Positions 1 through 12,720 of a stretch of 64,000 nucleotides of DNA are shown here, in pieces; the first letter of the stretch is position 1, and each line of letters begins with the position of its first letter. Both the position numbers and the translations under genes were made by a program. Source of the DNA: Carnegiea gigantea (Eukaryota; Streptophyta; Magnoliopsida; Caryophyllales; Cactaceae); NCBI GenBank assembly GCA_029747015.1, contig JAKOGI010000001.1, positions 1,941,001 to 2,005,000 of the forward strand, written 5' to 3'. The notes below the pieces were generated by a model. The model was not told where the DNA came from and did not search any database. It worked only from the letters and a program-made list of their open reading frames with translations.

Positions 1-297
1 AAAATATGAGTTGATAAATTAGTGAGGTTAGTTGAGATTGGTAAATGTGGATTTAAATAGATTGAAGTAGGTATTTTTTTGTTGAAGTTGGTTGAATTTT
101 TTTTTAATAATGAGTAGAAGTCCGTTAAAATAATAAGAAGTGGATTAAAGTTGGATGAAATAGGTTAAAGTGAGTTGAAGTTGATTAAAGTGGATTAAAG
201 TTGGTATTTTTTTATTGAAGTTTGTGAATTGAGTTGAAATGGGTTGAGATTAGATGAGGTTGTTAAATTTGAATTTACCAATGAAATAAACAGGGCC
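1..297. mobile_element. Right end of a PIF/Harbinger-like MITE, cut by the window edge
   Basis: The stretch is made of degenerate copies of a GGTTGAAGT-type word and ends in a terminus ending AACAGGGCC at 290-297. That terminus is an imperfect match to the ends of the better-preserved copies at 18190-18785 and 37503-38009. The left end lies outside the window. No coding potential. Confidence 0.6.
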
Positions 298-1031
298 AAT
301 ATGGGCAAAGTCCAAAATATGAAAGGTAAGAATAAAAAGACAGCTTGTATATGCTACTTTTACATATAGTCTAATTTTCACATATGTTCTTAACAATAGG
401 TATACTGCAAAATTGGAAATAGACCAAATAACCATTATCAAAAAACATTCTTAGCTCAAAATGCGAAGTAGCCAATTTACGTATAGAAGTTAAGCCTTCT
501 TTCTGCTTTCAAGCTGTTTTCTGAAACTTGTAGTAATCCTTCTAATGGCAGATATCTCATCTTTCATGATAGCCACTCTGAGTTTTTTTTACCTAAATCA
601 ATCACATTTTTAACAATTTCAATTGAAATAGGTGAATCTTGTAATGATGCATGCTCTAACTATTTTTGAAAGTTCTTAGTTGATTTCCTACCTCATAGTT
701 TATCATATTCTTTTTCACGACTTTTTGTGGTATCTTTATCTTATTTTTCATAGTTAAGCTTAGCAAGACGGTTTAGAAAGTACGAAGAATTACTAATTTT
801 CTGTTCATCCGTAAATGATCAGTCTTATGCATGACTTACTTTTATGATGAAGTTAAACATATTTTGCATTTGTGATTTGTGAACTTTTTTGACAAATTTT
901 GACAACTCTTGGACAAAAGTTCTACAGTCGTAGGAAAAAACGATGCTGAGAATGAGACCAATAATGATCTATTTTTTTCCTTTATTTTTTAAATAATAAT
1001 TTTTTCCTCTCATATGCTCACTTCACCAGTC
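298..1031. other. Intergenic, no gene seen
   Basis: AT-rich sequence between two MITEs. Short open frames here show no domain, and I recognise no gene or RNA. Confidence 0.6.
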
Positions 1032-1557
1032 TAGGGCTGGCAAAAATTTGTCCAATTTGATTACCAAAATTCGTCTGGCCAAAAAAAGGGGGCACAGTTA
1101 CAAAATTATATGTCTGAATTTAAAATTCAGACAACCGGTCACATCCGAATTTAAATTCGAATTGGATTCATCGGGTTCGGATTGTCCAGATTTTTGAACC
1201 ATTTCTGGTTCGAACAAATTCGGACAGTTGGACAACTGAGTTCAGATATCGGACAACTATATTTATGTGCAATTTTAATCTAAGTTCTCTAGAAAATTTT
1301 ACAAAAACAATTTCAGGCAAAACCAGATTCGGACATTGAAAAATCGTGTTCAGGTTCAATCACATAAAATTTCGATCGGAATGTCCTGAAATCATATCAC
1401 AAATTCGGATATTCAGACAACCGAATCTGAACATTCGATATTCGAATCCTCGTCCGAGGGTGATCAAAATGTCCAATTCATAATCTGAATAGGATCCAGA
1501 CATAAAATTTTTATCCAATTGTCTAATTTATACTGATCCAAATTTTTATCAGCCCTA
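1032..1557. mobile_element. Non-autonomous hAT-type element (MITE)
   Basis: The element opens with TAGGGCTGGCAAAAATTTG and closes with the near-inverse (CAAATTTTTATCAGCCCTA), so the terminal inverted repeats are about 19 bp with two mismatches. It is flanked by the 8-mers CACCAGTC (1024-1031) and CCCCAGTA (1558-1565), which match at 6 of 8 positions. An 8-bp target duplication and a TAGGG-type terminus are hAT features. The 526-bp interior is full of short inverted ATTCGGACA-like words and codes for nothing. Confidence 0.75.
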
Positions 1558-1711
1558 CCCCAGTACACCTCACCCCTCATCTGCCACCCGTCAGCAACCT
1601 AATCAACGCACGAAAATGCGACGATTGGGAAACAAATCGACCCGATTACGTGGACAATAAACCGAAAATATCATTAATAGTAATAAATAAATCAATCAAC
1701 CACTTTCTCCG

Positions 1712-1718
1712 TATAAAT
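1712..1718 (+). promoter_or_regulatory. Probable TATA box of the annexin gene
   Basis: TATAAAT lies about 120 bp upstream of the annexin ATG at 1835. That leaves room for a 5' leader of roughly 90 bp, which includes a GAGA-rich stretch at 1795-1830. The assignment rests on motif and position only. Confidence 0.55.
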
Positions 1719-1834
1719 CTGAACCCATATCAGTTCTGATTTCCTTCTTTCTTTAATACATTCAAAGTCATCATCAATCATACCCTGCTTTTGAGAGACA
1801 GGCAAGAGAGAGCGCCAGAGAGGAGAGAGAATCA

Positions 1835-2360
1835 ATGGCGACATTGACAGTTCCAGCCGCGTTGCCTGACGCTGCCGAGGACGCCGAGCAACTCCACAAA
1901 GCTTTTGCAGGTCTCAACCACTCCTCTTTGATTCATTTCCATCACTTACTACTTTGATTTTTGTAATTAATAATCATTCAATCACGATTCAGTGGTTTCT
2001 TAGCAAAATCTGCTCTGAAATCAACGATATTTCAATCGTCCATTGAGTTTTAACTATAATCTTATACTTGATTTTGTAGTCAGTATGATGCATTCGTGAT
2101 TTAGTGATTTTCTAAGCAAAATCTGCTCTGTAATCAGTAAGATTTTAATCGATTATTGTGACTTAAGCAAGATCTTTGCTAAAACTTGTCGAAAATTGAT
2201 TAATTTGCAGGATGGGGAACGAATGAGAATTTGATCATAACTATATTAGCACACAGGAATGCTGCTCAACGTAAGTTGATCCGTGAGGTTTATACTTCAA
2301 CTTATGGCGAAGATCTGCTCAAAGCTCTCGATAAAGAGCTTTCTAGTGATTTTGAGGTTT

Positions 2361-2400
<40 letters not shown>

Positions 2401-3700
2401 TAAAAGATTTGAAGATAAATTCAACTGATTTTGCAGAGGGCAGTGCACTTGTTCGCTTTGGATCCAGCAGAGCGTGATGCGTATCTGGCAAATGAAGCTA
2501 CGAAGAAGTTCAGTTCTAGCAACTGGGCTCTCATTGAAATCGCTTGCACAAGATCTTCTGAAGATCTGTTCCAAGCAAGGCGAGCTTACCATTCTCTTTA
2601 CAAGAAATCCATTGAAGAAGATGTTGCTCATCACACCACTGGTGATTATCGCAAGGTGTGCTTTTCTGCTCCCTTTTTTACTAGACTAGAATTATGATCA
2701 CCAACTTTTAAGATTTTAGCATTATATTTTGCATTGTATTTCTAGCAAGTAGTAAAGGCGAGATCATCTTGGATCAACTTTCTTCAAATTGGGTAGTTAA
2801 AACTTAAATCCTTTGTCAACTTAGACTCCCTGATAGCTTAACAAATTGAGGTTTAACCCTGGCTTCAATTTGAGGCTTCTTTTTTGGATGCTGGCAAGCT
2901 GCTGTCAGCTTTAGATGAAATATTGCGTATTGTTCTAGAAAAATAGATGGTTTTCTGGAGCAAAGCAATTCTAATACTAATAATTGACAAGATCAGATGA
3001 ACTTTACAGGATGAACCCTTAATCTGAACATTAGAATTCCTGGATAAGTCGTGTTGTGCTTACTCAGTAATTTGAACCTTCCTGTTTGCAGCTGTTGGTT
3101 CCTCTTGTGAGCTCATACAGATACGAGGGACCAGAAATCAACACATCACTCGCAAAATCAGAGGCTAAGATACTTCATGAGAAGATCTCGCACAAGGCTT
3201 ACGCTGATGAGGAGCTGATTAGAATAATTGCTACCAGGAGCAAGGCACAACTGGGTGCGACTCTCAACCACTACAACAACGAATATGGCAACGCCATCAC
3301 CAAGGTACCAGAGACTTTTGGAATTGCTCTTGCTGTTTTCAATTCTTACCGCATTCTGCTGAAGATGATTCTAGTAATGTGTGTAATGTGTTGCTCTTCT
3401 TAGGATTTGAAGGCTGACCCAAAGGATGATTACCTCAAACTGCTGAGGGCAACCATCAAGTGCTTGACCTGCCCTGAGAAATACTTCGAGAAGGTGCTTC
3501 GTCTGGCCATAAACAGGTTGGGAACAGATGAAGGGGCTCTCACCAGAGTTGTCACTACTCGTGCTGAGGTGGACCTGCAAAGGATAAAGGAAGAGTACTA
3601 CCGCAGAAACAGTGTTCCTCTTGACCGTGCTATTGCTAAGGACACTCATGGAGATTACGAGAAGATGCTGCTCGAGTTGGTTGGGCGTAGTGATGCTTGA
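1835..3700 (+). CDS. ANN2: Annexin (annexin D2/D1-like), five exons
   Basis: Exons: 1835-1910, 2211-2356, 2437-2655, 3092-3304 and 3404-3700. All introns are GT-AG. The joined frame encodes 316 residues, the usual length of plant annexins, which are cytosolic proteins that bind acidic phospholipids in a calcium-dependent way. Four annexin repeats can be followed. Type-II calcium loops are visible in repeat 1 (GWGTNE, residues 26-31) and repeat 4 (LGTDE, about 257-261), whereas repeats 2 and 3 are degenerate, as in other plant annexins. The His following ILA in repeat 1, discussed for peroxidase-like activity of plant annexins, is present. A Trp common at the start of repeat 2 is Phe here (HLFALDP). 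The N-terminus and the lack of an acidic insert in repeat 3 favour annexin D2 over D1. The neighbouring DUF4057 gene is convergent. Confidence 0.93.
2364..2397. repeat. (CT)n microsatellite in annexin intron 2
   Basis: About 17 CT units lie just after the 5' splice site of the 80-bp intron 2 (2357-2436) and form much of its pyrimidine content. Confidence 0.9.
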
Positions 3701-4466
3701 GCAACTTTGTTGAGTACTAATCTTGGAGGGTTCCGGCTGTGGTTATGATCTGGAGCTTGCGGTTGTATTGTGGTCTTTGGGTTTTTTCTCTCCCCTTTTT
3801 TTTTGTTTTTTTGGGTTTTTTTGCTGTAGTTTGGATGTTTGTTGAATAAGGAATATGTTGACGGATAGAGAGCTGAGCATGTTTTCAATATCATATACTA
3901 GCATGATCCTTCCCTTTCGTTATGAGTTAACATCACCAGACACCAGATGACAGGAAACAAGCAAGCCAAGGACCGAGTCAACCTGCCTCGAAAGCAGCAT
4001 ACATTTTACCTAATTGAATTGAAATTTCCCGATATTTTCAGTAATCGAGCTAAACGTCTAAAATCAGAGACCTGGAGAAGATAACAAGCAAGAAAACCCG
4101 AACTACAATGTCAAATTAGGAGACTGAAAAGACTGAGTGACCACAGTCTAGCATTTCTAAATGCTTAATAAGTCAATATAATTAGGGTAAACATGCAAAA
4201 ATCAAAAGCATTACATAGTTCAGAGGTTACAGCTTTCAATAATGTTCTAATCCATGAAACTAACACCATGCCATGGAAGACAACTATTGACTAACTTATT
4301 TTAGGTTACATCGTTAAAACCTAACACCGTGTACTCAGATCAGCAGCTCGCAGACTCCTGACTGAAACTGCTTGAAAGGGAGGAACATTCCCACAGGTCA
4401 TACAAGACACAAGTTGGTGTCAACATATTAGCCATGACAATGGGTGTGGTGAACTAATTCCGTAAA
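3701..4466. other. Shared 3' flank of two convergent genes
   Basis: This segment holds the annexin 3'UTR (T-rich at 3780-3825, with GAATAAGG near 3843 as a possible poly(A) signal) and, on the other strand, the 3'UTR of the DUF4057 gene. No further gene is seen. Confidence 0.6.
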
Positions 4467-7192
4467 CTAAACCAAGGCAATGCTGCTTTCTCCACCAGGA
4501 GGCTTGCGCACACCACCAAAATAGTCTCTAGGTTCTACTCTCTCACCCTCAGCGAATATGTTGCTGCCACTCATTTCCCTCAGCTTAGCCTTGCTAAGAG
4601 GCTTTTCTGTTGATCCAGGAGCAGCATCGCCCTTAAAAATATCATTACCTGTGAGCTCTTGGAACTTCTGGTTATGAATCTTTCTGGTTGTCTTGACCAC
4701 GGGCTCTTCATCACCAAACAGAATGTTACTCTGCCCTCCAGCAGGCTACAAATTTCAAACAAGGTTAATCATGTCAGTGGCTTCTACAATGAACAGGAAA
4801 TGACAGCTTGAAAGTTACACCCCTCTTGAAGAATAGAATACAATTGACACTTGCAGCTAGCATTAACAGATACTTTTACGAACAGTGACCCTAAACAGGC
4901 AACTTCTGCAATTCCAGAGACATGAATGTTCGTATCCAGATGTTTTTTATTGTCATTTTCTTCAGCCAAGACCCTAACTCAATGTTGTCCGACCGTCCTT
5001 GATATCATAGCCCTTTATCACAATTCACAGGGACTAGCAAAGGACTGAATCAACCAGGCACCTTAGCAAGCAAGCTCAGGCTCAAGAAGGTAATCCAATT
5101 AATGATGTAACGGGAGAAACAGAACATAGGTGCACATACTTATAACTCACATAAAGCATACTCACATTGGAAACTTTGACAGATGTCCGGACAGCCCGTG
5201 GTGCAGGCTCTCCCATGTCATTCTTTTCTCTTGACTCAAGTGAACGTGCAGCAGCTAATGATCGAGGAGGATTTTCCGGTGGTGGGCCAAAAATATCATG
5301 CCCACTGAGCTCCTTGCACTTGGCATCCGATAATGGCTTTTTGATCTTTGCATCTGACTCAGCTACTAATGTGCCACTCAGTTCACGCTGTTTTGCTACC
5401 TCCGGCAGAGATGTAGGCTTCTTAGGGGCCACACTCTCTTCTGCGCTAAAAGAAATCTGGCTAATCCCATTAAGAGCTTGCTGCAGGTTAACATACAAAA
5501 CCAAACAAATTAAACACCTTTTTTTGACATGTACAGCATTATAAAAAGCTCTCACCCTTCAAATAATACAACTAGGCATCAAACCTGATAAATCCGAACT
5601 CCAGTTTTGTTAGGTACAGAATTGGCACCCCCAGGTTCCGATGCATCATCATCACTAGACGCAGCAAATATTCCACTGCCACTCATTTCCTTCATTTTGT
5701 AACCAGAACAAGGTTTCCTGAAGGTGGCCAACAAAATGATCAGGTCAGTCAAGGAGATAACAGGCATTCACGCAGCTCATACAGATAATCAGAAAACCAT
5801 GCTGAAATGCAGAACAATCCAGACCCCACAAGATGAAGATGTAACAGATTGGTGTAGCTAAATGAGCAATTTCCGTAAAAGAACACATCAAGAAAAGCAT
5901 GGTTCAAGAACTGAAAACTAGTCCAGGATCATAAATACATTCACAAATAAAAGAAAGAGAATTCAGGGGATTCCATTTCAATTGCCAGATTAATGGCAAG
6001 AAATCTTTCTGAAGAAAGGTCTCTGTCATATGCCTGATCTTCCACATTCTATGCAGATATGCCAACCAAAGATCATGGTTACTTCACACCAATCAAATGC
6101 CCACAAATTTAAGCCATAACCGTATGCACAGTGTTGCAATCACCAACATACCAACTCACCACAACAAGTGAGGTTCATGATTTGAAAGTTAAAACTGAGA
6201 GATTTAGATAGACAAAATATTTGCATCCACCAAACTTAGAGGGTACAGAGATGGTTAAACAACAGCAACATCCATAATCAATCTTGTTAAAAAAAAAAAA
6301 AAAAAAAAAAACCCTCAAGGATCATAAGTAGATGAGGCAAATCCACAAGAATCAAAGTCAGAAAAAGGAGAATCATCAATAGAATATCATTAAATCCATC
6401 CATTGGATCTAAACCAGAAGATTACATTCAGGTGCTTAGTTCTATTCATATACCTCACACTGAAAAGGGAAACTTCACACTAACATTGCATTTTGCAGTG
6501 CAAAACTATAGGATTTGATATAAAAATATGAGATTAAATCAAATCTTTTTAATACTAGGACTCATCCCCCCCCCCCCCCCCCCCCCCCAAAAAAAGGGGT
6601 GGAGTTAAACGGGTACAAAAATCAAATTATACCCCACTATGATGGCAAAATTTCCCTCTACGCTCAGAAGAAATTCCTTTTCCTAACAAAATCAGCATCC
6701 CAGGAAAGCAAACCAAAAAAACAAAAATATTAAAAACAGTGACATGCAATTTGCAAACATGATAATAGTAATAAAGATAAACCGAGAGCCCGGGAAAATA
6801 AAAATATTTAATTTGAAAACAAATGAAAATCACGGATAGGAAGAAAAAAATGGAGCAGATCTTACCTCTTGGCGAGGCTCTGAGCTTCTTCATCAGTGAC
6901 CTGACCTCCAAACAGCACCTTACTAACAGCATCAGAAGGCTGAATCGATTAAAAAAAAAAAAAAGAGTCAAACCAAAACCCTAATAGCAAGACAACAGAG
7001 AAAATTGGACCCAAAGAAGGGAAAATGGTGGGCATTTTTACAATAAGGAAAGAAGAAGAGGAGAAGTATAACCATGTGAGAACGAGGAGCGGTGGCGGAG
7101 GACGGCGGATCTGGGGGCGGCGTTTCAGACCAGGTGAGCAGATCGGAGGTGGAAGTGTGTGGTTTTCTGACAGGTTTGGGTCTCTCCGCCAT
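4467..7192 (-). CDS. DUF4057-family plant protein, five exons
   Basis: Minus-strand exons in order: 7192-7073, 6939-6866, 5717-5585, 5480-5166 and 4745-4467. All junctions are GT-AG and the joined frame is 306 codons plus a stop. The start context (MAERPKPVRKPHTST, then LLTWSE) and the C-terminus (RKPPGGESSIALV) match the plant family with the DUF4057 domain (Arabidopsis AT1G35780/AT1G78150 type, from memory). Its biochemical role is not established. The body carries four clear copies of a K-x-[KR]-E-[ML]-[ST]-G-x-[DNG]-I-F motif: KMKEMSGSGIF, KCKELSGHDIF, KFQELTGNDIF and KLREMSGSNIF. A shorter relative is QRELSGTL. The second intron (5718-6865) contains an A22 run and a C23 run. No membrane segment or signal peptide is visible. 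The gene runs tail-to-tail with the annexin. Confidence 0.88.
6566..6599. repeat. Homopolymer block C23-A7-G4 in intron 2 of the DUF4057 gene
   Basis: A run of 23 C is followed directly by A7 and GGGG. Similar C-run/A-run blocks occur at 18147-18166 and 41919-41950. Confidence 0.9.
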
Positions 7193-7456
7193 GTTTCCTC
7201 TCTCTAGTTATTTTCTTCCCTGTTGTAGTAGTAATATGAGTACCCAGCTGCTGTTTGTTTAGTGGGGAGTCTCATATATACTCTCTCTCTCCCTCTCTCT
7301 CTGGGGAGTGGAGAGTTTTTTCAAAAGAATTTGAATTGGTTACTGGATACGCGGCGTGGCAACCCAAAAAAATGTTATCCGCAAATTGTACTTAAACCGA
7401 TTTTTTTGTTTGGATTAATTAATTGATAGCGATACACAATGATGTTTATTATTTAG
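7193..7456. other. 5' flank of the DUF4057 gene
   Basis: Leader and promoter region on the minus strand. A CT/CTCC-rich tract at 7280-7303 is typical of plant core promoters. No clear TATA box was chosen. Confidence 0.45.
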
Positions 7457-8417
7457 GGTTTTTTTTTCCTTCAAAAAATAAAAATAGATAAATTAAGTAA
7501 AAAAATTGAGATTGATTGAAGTGGATTTAGAAATTAATTTTTTTTATTTAGAGTTTGTAAAATTGGATTGAAATGGATTGAAGTTGGCTAAAATTAAAAA
7601 AAGTTATTTTTTTTAAATAGTGGGTAGAAGTTGGTTAATGTAAAAGAGTGAGAATCTTTTTTTGTTTAATTTTTGGCATAATATTTATGACTCTTTTTAT
7701 ATGTATAATTTTCACATATATATATCATTGATTTTATATATGAATTAATCTGATGTAATATAAGTATATAATTCAATTTTAAAATGATGTAAAAAAAGGT
7801 ACAATGGTAATTTGAGAAAAAGAAGGTTAAAGTATACGTTATCTTATCTATATGCAATTCCACAGAAATTCACTTTCACACAATTTTTGATTTTTCAAAT
7901 ACTTTCCCCAACAGCTCCCTCTACTTGCCCAGACAACCCTTTCTCCCTTCAGTCTACCCAAACACCCCCTTTATGGCCTGCCTAGATGCCCTTGTTGCCG
8001 CCACCATGTTGCTCAGGGTTGAATCACCGCGCACGTAGGCCGTCTGCCGCCACCACACATTGAGGTATGCTCAGACGCCAACTTCGGGGTTCGTATCTAT
8101 TCCTTCTAAAATTCCCCAAATTAAATTAATTGTCCATAAAAAAACTTAAATTAATAAAGAAAAATTAATATTTTGGATAATATAATTATTTATTACATTT
8201 TGCATAAAACAAACATTTATGACTTTTTTTTTTTCATTGAAGGAATTTTTATGCATATAAGTTTTACATAATTAATTTTTACATGATAATTTATAAGTTA
8301 TGAAAATTTTGAAAGAGATGGATTGAAGTTAACTGAAATTGGTTGAAATTGAAATTTTTTAATTAAAATTGGTTGAAGTTGGTATATTAAAATTTACCCA
8401 AAAAAAAGAACATGTCC
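7457..8417. mobile_element. Degenerate Harbinger-like MITE with unrelated interior
   Basis: The right end at 8395-8417 (ACCC, an A-run, GAACATGTCC) resembles the family terminus and is followed by TTA (8418-8420). GGTTGAAGT-type words lie at 7510-7640 and 8315-8385. The left end at about 7457 is a guess based on a preceding TTA. The AT-rich middle, and a GC-richer patch at 7910-8060, are not explained. Confidence 0.35.
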
Positions 8418-9781
8418 TTAATGTTTATCAATTAACACTATAAAATAGATTGCCAACTGGAGAAAACAAAGGGAGGGGTTCATTATAGACTATAGGGTAG
8501 GTTTTTTTAGTCGGTAAATTTGAAATTTTCATCTCTTCCTAATTGTTTTTGTTCTTTTTTATTGATTTCATTTTGTGAAAATGTTTTTCAGTCTCTTAAC
8601 CTAAAAAGTATTTCACACTTCTCGATTCAAAAAAAAAAAGAGACAAATTTTTTTCGCTCTTTAAAATTTCTCATTTCTTCCTGCTTCCTTCCACACTTTG
8701 CCATTTTTCACTAGTTTTCCACTAAAAAAAAGCCCTTACTGTGGGAAAAGATATCTATTTTATTGACCTTTTATCTAATCTTAAGGATAATAGTTTCACC
8801 AAAATTCAATTTTACAAAAAGGCATATCTTAAATACTACTCTCTTCATCTCATATTAGTAGTTAATTTTAGAAAATATGCAAAAATAATTATTAAATGCA
8901 TTTATATTGTTGAACTGAGTTTTCAACCAATAAAAAAAAAAATTAAATTCTTAGAACCGAGCTTCGACAATAATATGAGACTAGAGAATTAGATGCTTTT
9001 GATAATAAATAAAGAATGGAGGGAGTGACTCTATTTTTCTTTGGAGCTAAACAGTTAAATATTAGTCAATATAATCATGACAAAAAGATATTAATTCTTT
9101 ACAACAAATATTTTTTGAAAAACTATTTCATATAAAAAGCTTATAATGTCTTATTTTGGTTCTTGGTCAAAATTATAAACATTCATGAAGGAGGAAACAT
9201 AAGATTGCTCAGCAACCTTTTAGTGACAATAAAAGCACTTGCTATGGTGAGTACCTCCCAAAAAATATTTATAATTAAGACATTGAACACAGTATATATG
9301 CATTTGTTAATTCAATTTTATAAGTGCTCTTACCATGTGCAATGGTCGACTCACGAGCCAATTTTTGGGTCTTATGAGCGAGCAAGTCACTCGCTACTTC
9401 ATATAGGGAGGCTTGCGGGGGCTCACGAGCTGGCTCGGCTCTGTGAGCAGCTCGCCCACACCACATCATGCTTTTCTCTCTCTCTCTGTTTTTTCTTTGC
9501 TTCAATTTTATTTTTATTTGTTTTTTTAGTGGAAGTTATTTTGGGTCGTACAGTTTTGCTTTTTCCTTTTGAAAAAATATTTTGGTTGGCTCATATTTTC
9601 CTTTTGAAATCTTTTGGGTAGAAATTTTTTGATAAAATTTGATGAGTTTTTTTTTTGCTTGAAATTTTTTTCAAAGATAAACAAATTGTTTTTATTAAAT
9701 TAAACAACTATAAATTATTTTTCAAAGATAAAAAAATAATTTTATTTACTTAATCAATGCCACTTTGTCCCCCCAAAAAAT
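8418..9781. other. Intergenic, AT-rich; possible Stowaway remnant
   Basis: A stretch at about 8833-9027 starts with CTACTCTCTTCATCTCATAT and ends in GAATGGAGGGAG. This resembles a decayed Stowaway-type MITE, but no clean TA duplication could be fixed. 9340-9470 is GC-richer with repeated GAGC/GCTC words and no domain. No gene is supported. Confidence 0.4.
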
Positions 9782-9945
9782 ATAAGTATGTTTAGTGGTG
9801 GGTTTCATAGATATTATTTTATATAGTGAACTAAAGGTGTGAGTCTTATATTGGATAAGGGAAAGATTGTCGGCAAAAAAGTTGGCTCAAAAGTTGATGT
9901 GGAGGTAATAGACCCCACTGATCAGCTAAAAATTCAGCTCACTTT
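9782..9945. repeat. Fragment related to the right end of the MITE at 16658-17248
   Basis: By eye this stretch aligns with 17090-17240: TAGTATTATTTTATTTAGTGA-like words, then GTGAGTCTTATATTGGA, then AGTTGATGTGGAGGTAATAG, then an AGCTCAC end. It looks like a partial second copy of that element. Confidence 0.5.
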
Positions 9946-10611
9946 TGCGCAATTATGTTGATAAAAGAAACGTGTACCCATTCAAAATTTCTCAAATGAA
10001 TAAATTGAGGATGATATAAGTACTACAGTTGAATCCTCAATATTCTCCGGCTCTAATGTCTGAAAAGGGAATTTCAAATATATCTTATCTAATTGAGCTT
10101 CAAGATATGTCACTTAAGTCCGAGGTTAGATAGATTCTCATCATAAAAGATCTTCCAAGTCAACAATTCACGGGACTTGGGTGAAGGGAGATGCAACTTT
10201 TTAATTTCCTACTGGCTTTTAATTAAGAATGTATCTATCACACGTTAGGTAGCAAAGAATTTGATCTTAAAGATAAATTTATTTATCAAAAGATATTTAC
10301 AATGTATACCATACTTAAATGAATGTATAGCTAGATCACTAACGTGTTTGATTGATAGCTTTTCGATAGCTTTTAGGCCAGGGTACTTTTGTTTGTTTGA
10401 GAGAGTTTTAAATCTGAAGTTGACATGAATGGGCTATTGAATATGAAAATTTTTTTTTCGGGGGCGGGGATAAATTTGAATTATTTTAGAGACTGATTTG
10501 AAGTTGACCCAATTATTAAACAGATCGATCTAAATCGACCCATTTACCGCTGTAATGGGAGAAGAATTTTCCGTCTCAAACTCCCTTGTTCCTCCTATTA
10601 ATCTGTTCTCA
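9946..10611. other. Intergenic, nothing recognised
   Basis: AT-rich, with no coding domain, RNA gene or clear inverted repeat. Confidence 0.5.
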
Positions 10612-10626
10612 ATAATATATATATAT

Positions 10627-10664
<38 letters not shown>

Positions 10665-10756
10665 GATATATATATGTATATGTATATGTATCTGTAATGT
10701 TATATATATATGTATATGTATATGTTTATATGTATATATATATATATATATGTGTG

Positions 10757-10791
<35 letters not shown>

Positions 10792-10820
10792 TTATATATA
10801 TATATATATATATATATATA
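10612..10820. repeat. Compound (TA)n/(TATG)n microsatellite
   Basis: About 210 bp of TATATA interrupted by TGTATA words. Self-complementary and able to form cruciforms. The open frame through it (alternating Ile and Tyr) is not a gene. Confidence 0.95.
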
Positions 10821-10938
10821 AGACTCCTTAAATAAGACATTTATTTTTACCAAACAACACCCCCCAAAAAAAATCTTTAGCTTGATCCATCCATTGCTTG
10901 ACTGGACCAATCTGATAAAAAGATTTTTAAAATATCTT

Positions 10939-11543
10939 GGCCCTATTTAGTTGACAGCTTTTTGGAGTCAGAAAGAGTTTTTTTATGGGTATTAGCTGTT
11001 TGACCTTCGTCCAAAAGCTCTTTGAGCCGCTTGGTTAAATAGCTTTTTTGCATCAGCTTTTCGTATCCAAAAAACTAATTTGTAAAAAGCTCTTTAGATG
11101 GGCTTTTTGCAAGAGTTTTTTTTACTATTTAAGGAGTGTTCGACAACAGCTTTTTGGGTAGTGTTTGGCATTTTGACTAAGTCAATACACTCATCGGTTA
11201 ATTTTTAGTGTTCGGTAACATAATATTTTGACAAGCATTTCAAGGAGCGTTTAGCATTTTAAGCAGCGTTTTTGAAAAGCTAATAGTATTAACGTTTTAC
11301 ATTCAAAAGTAGCGTTTCATATTTTGTTTGCTAAAAAATATCATTTGGAAATTTTATCTTTGGAAATTATCTATATACTTTTATGTCAATTTACATTAAT
11401 CAGCTAACTCAACAGCTAAATTTACCGAATACATTTATTTCAACTGCTCAGCTGTTTCAAAAACGCTATCCGCTACCTAAACAGTTATCTGCTACCTGAA
11501 CTATTATCTGCTACTTGAACTGCTAATTTTGCCTAATAGGGCC
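10939..11543. mobile_element. Inverted-repeat element, GGCCCTATT family
   Basis: The left end GGCCCTATTTAG is matched in inverse by CTAATAGGGCC at the right. The interior is built from AGCTTTTT, TTTGGCA and CAGCTAA words. A second diverged copy of its right half is at 39046-39386. No target duplication could be fixed. Confidence 0.5.
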
Positions 11544-12358
11544 TCAATATCAAAATTATCATATTACTCCTTTGTTTTTGTCAAATTATATTCAACACAA
11601 AAATCCAACTCTTTTGCTAATATCATACTGATTCATTTATTTTGCTTGTTGTACCTTCTTTCTCTTCTCCATTTTCCTCCTCCTTCAACTCTAACAACTC
11701 AGAGAAGGTGAGCCTTCTTGAGGATTTGCATACAAGAAGTTGATGATTTTAATTTAAATATTTTTCTTCAATTTAATAAATAATTGCCCTATTTGGTAAT
11801 TAGCTGTTAGCTGTTAACTATATATATTAGCTGTTTAGATTAGCTTTTTGCATTAGCTGTTTAAATTAGCTGTTTTCAGAAAAAGTGTTTGATAAAATTA
11901 GCTGTTTTTGGAAAATATATTTGGTAAAATTTCATTGATGCCCTTTCTCTAAAATACTTTTCAATTAAATTAGTTTTTATCTATTGATCATCTTATTTTA
12001 TGTTTAAAAAAATTAATATATGTCATATGTACAAATTAGCTTCATTCTTGGAACTTTATCTTTCATTAATTTAAATAATTTGTGTTCATTACTTATTTTC
12101 TTTTGTTTTTAATGTTTGCTTACTTATATAATGCCTACATCTTATCACCTTTGTTATTTTTAGAGATGCTTATTTTTTTTAAATTGCAATTAATATGAAC
12201 TTACATTTATATTTTTGTCATGAATTGAAATATGTATGAATTTTAAATAATTTAATCTTCATCAACTCAAAAGAAAACTAGAAATAGAGTTTATTGATGA
12301 CAATAGGGAGGGTGAAAATGAAGGTAGAGAGGTCGAGTAGAAGAAATTGAAGGCAAAT

Positions 12359-12661
12359 GTAACGGCCCGAACCTAATATTCATTTTAATTATATTGAATA
12401 ATCTTAATTATAACTTCATCTAGTTGGGCCCCGCATTTTCTTTCAACATTTTCTATATATTTATACGTATTTGTGCATATTTATACGTATTTGTGCAATT
12501 GCAAGTTGAATCGGCGGAGTGGCCTCAAAATGAATTTTCGGTTACTCCTAAAATAATTTACTAGAATTCTAATAAATAACGTAACGTCTGTTAATATGAA
12601 AATGTTCTTTCAATATTTTACATCCAAAAGATCAAAATTTTAATTCAGTAACCTTAGCCGG

Positions 12662-12720
<59 letters not shown>

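Noticed and set aside
9163..9621. 152-codon open frame
   Set aside because: No recognisable domain, a T-rich C-terminal half and intergenic repeat surroundings.
10530..10910. 126-codon minus-strand frame of alternating Ile and Tyr
   Set aside because: Translation of the (TA)n microsatellite.
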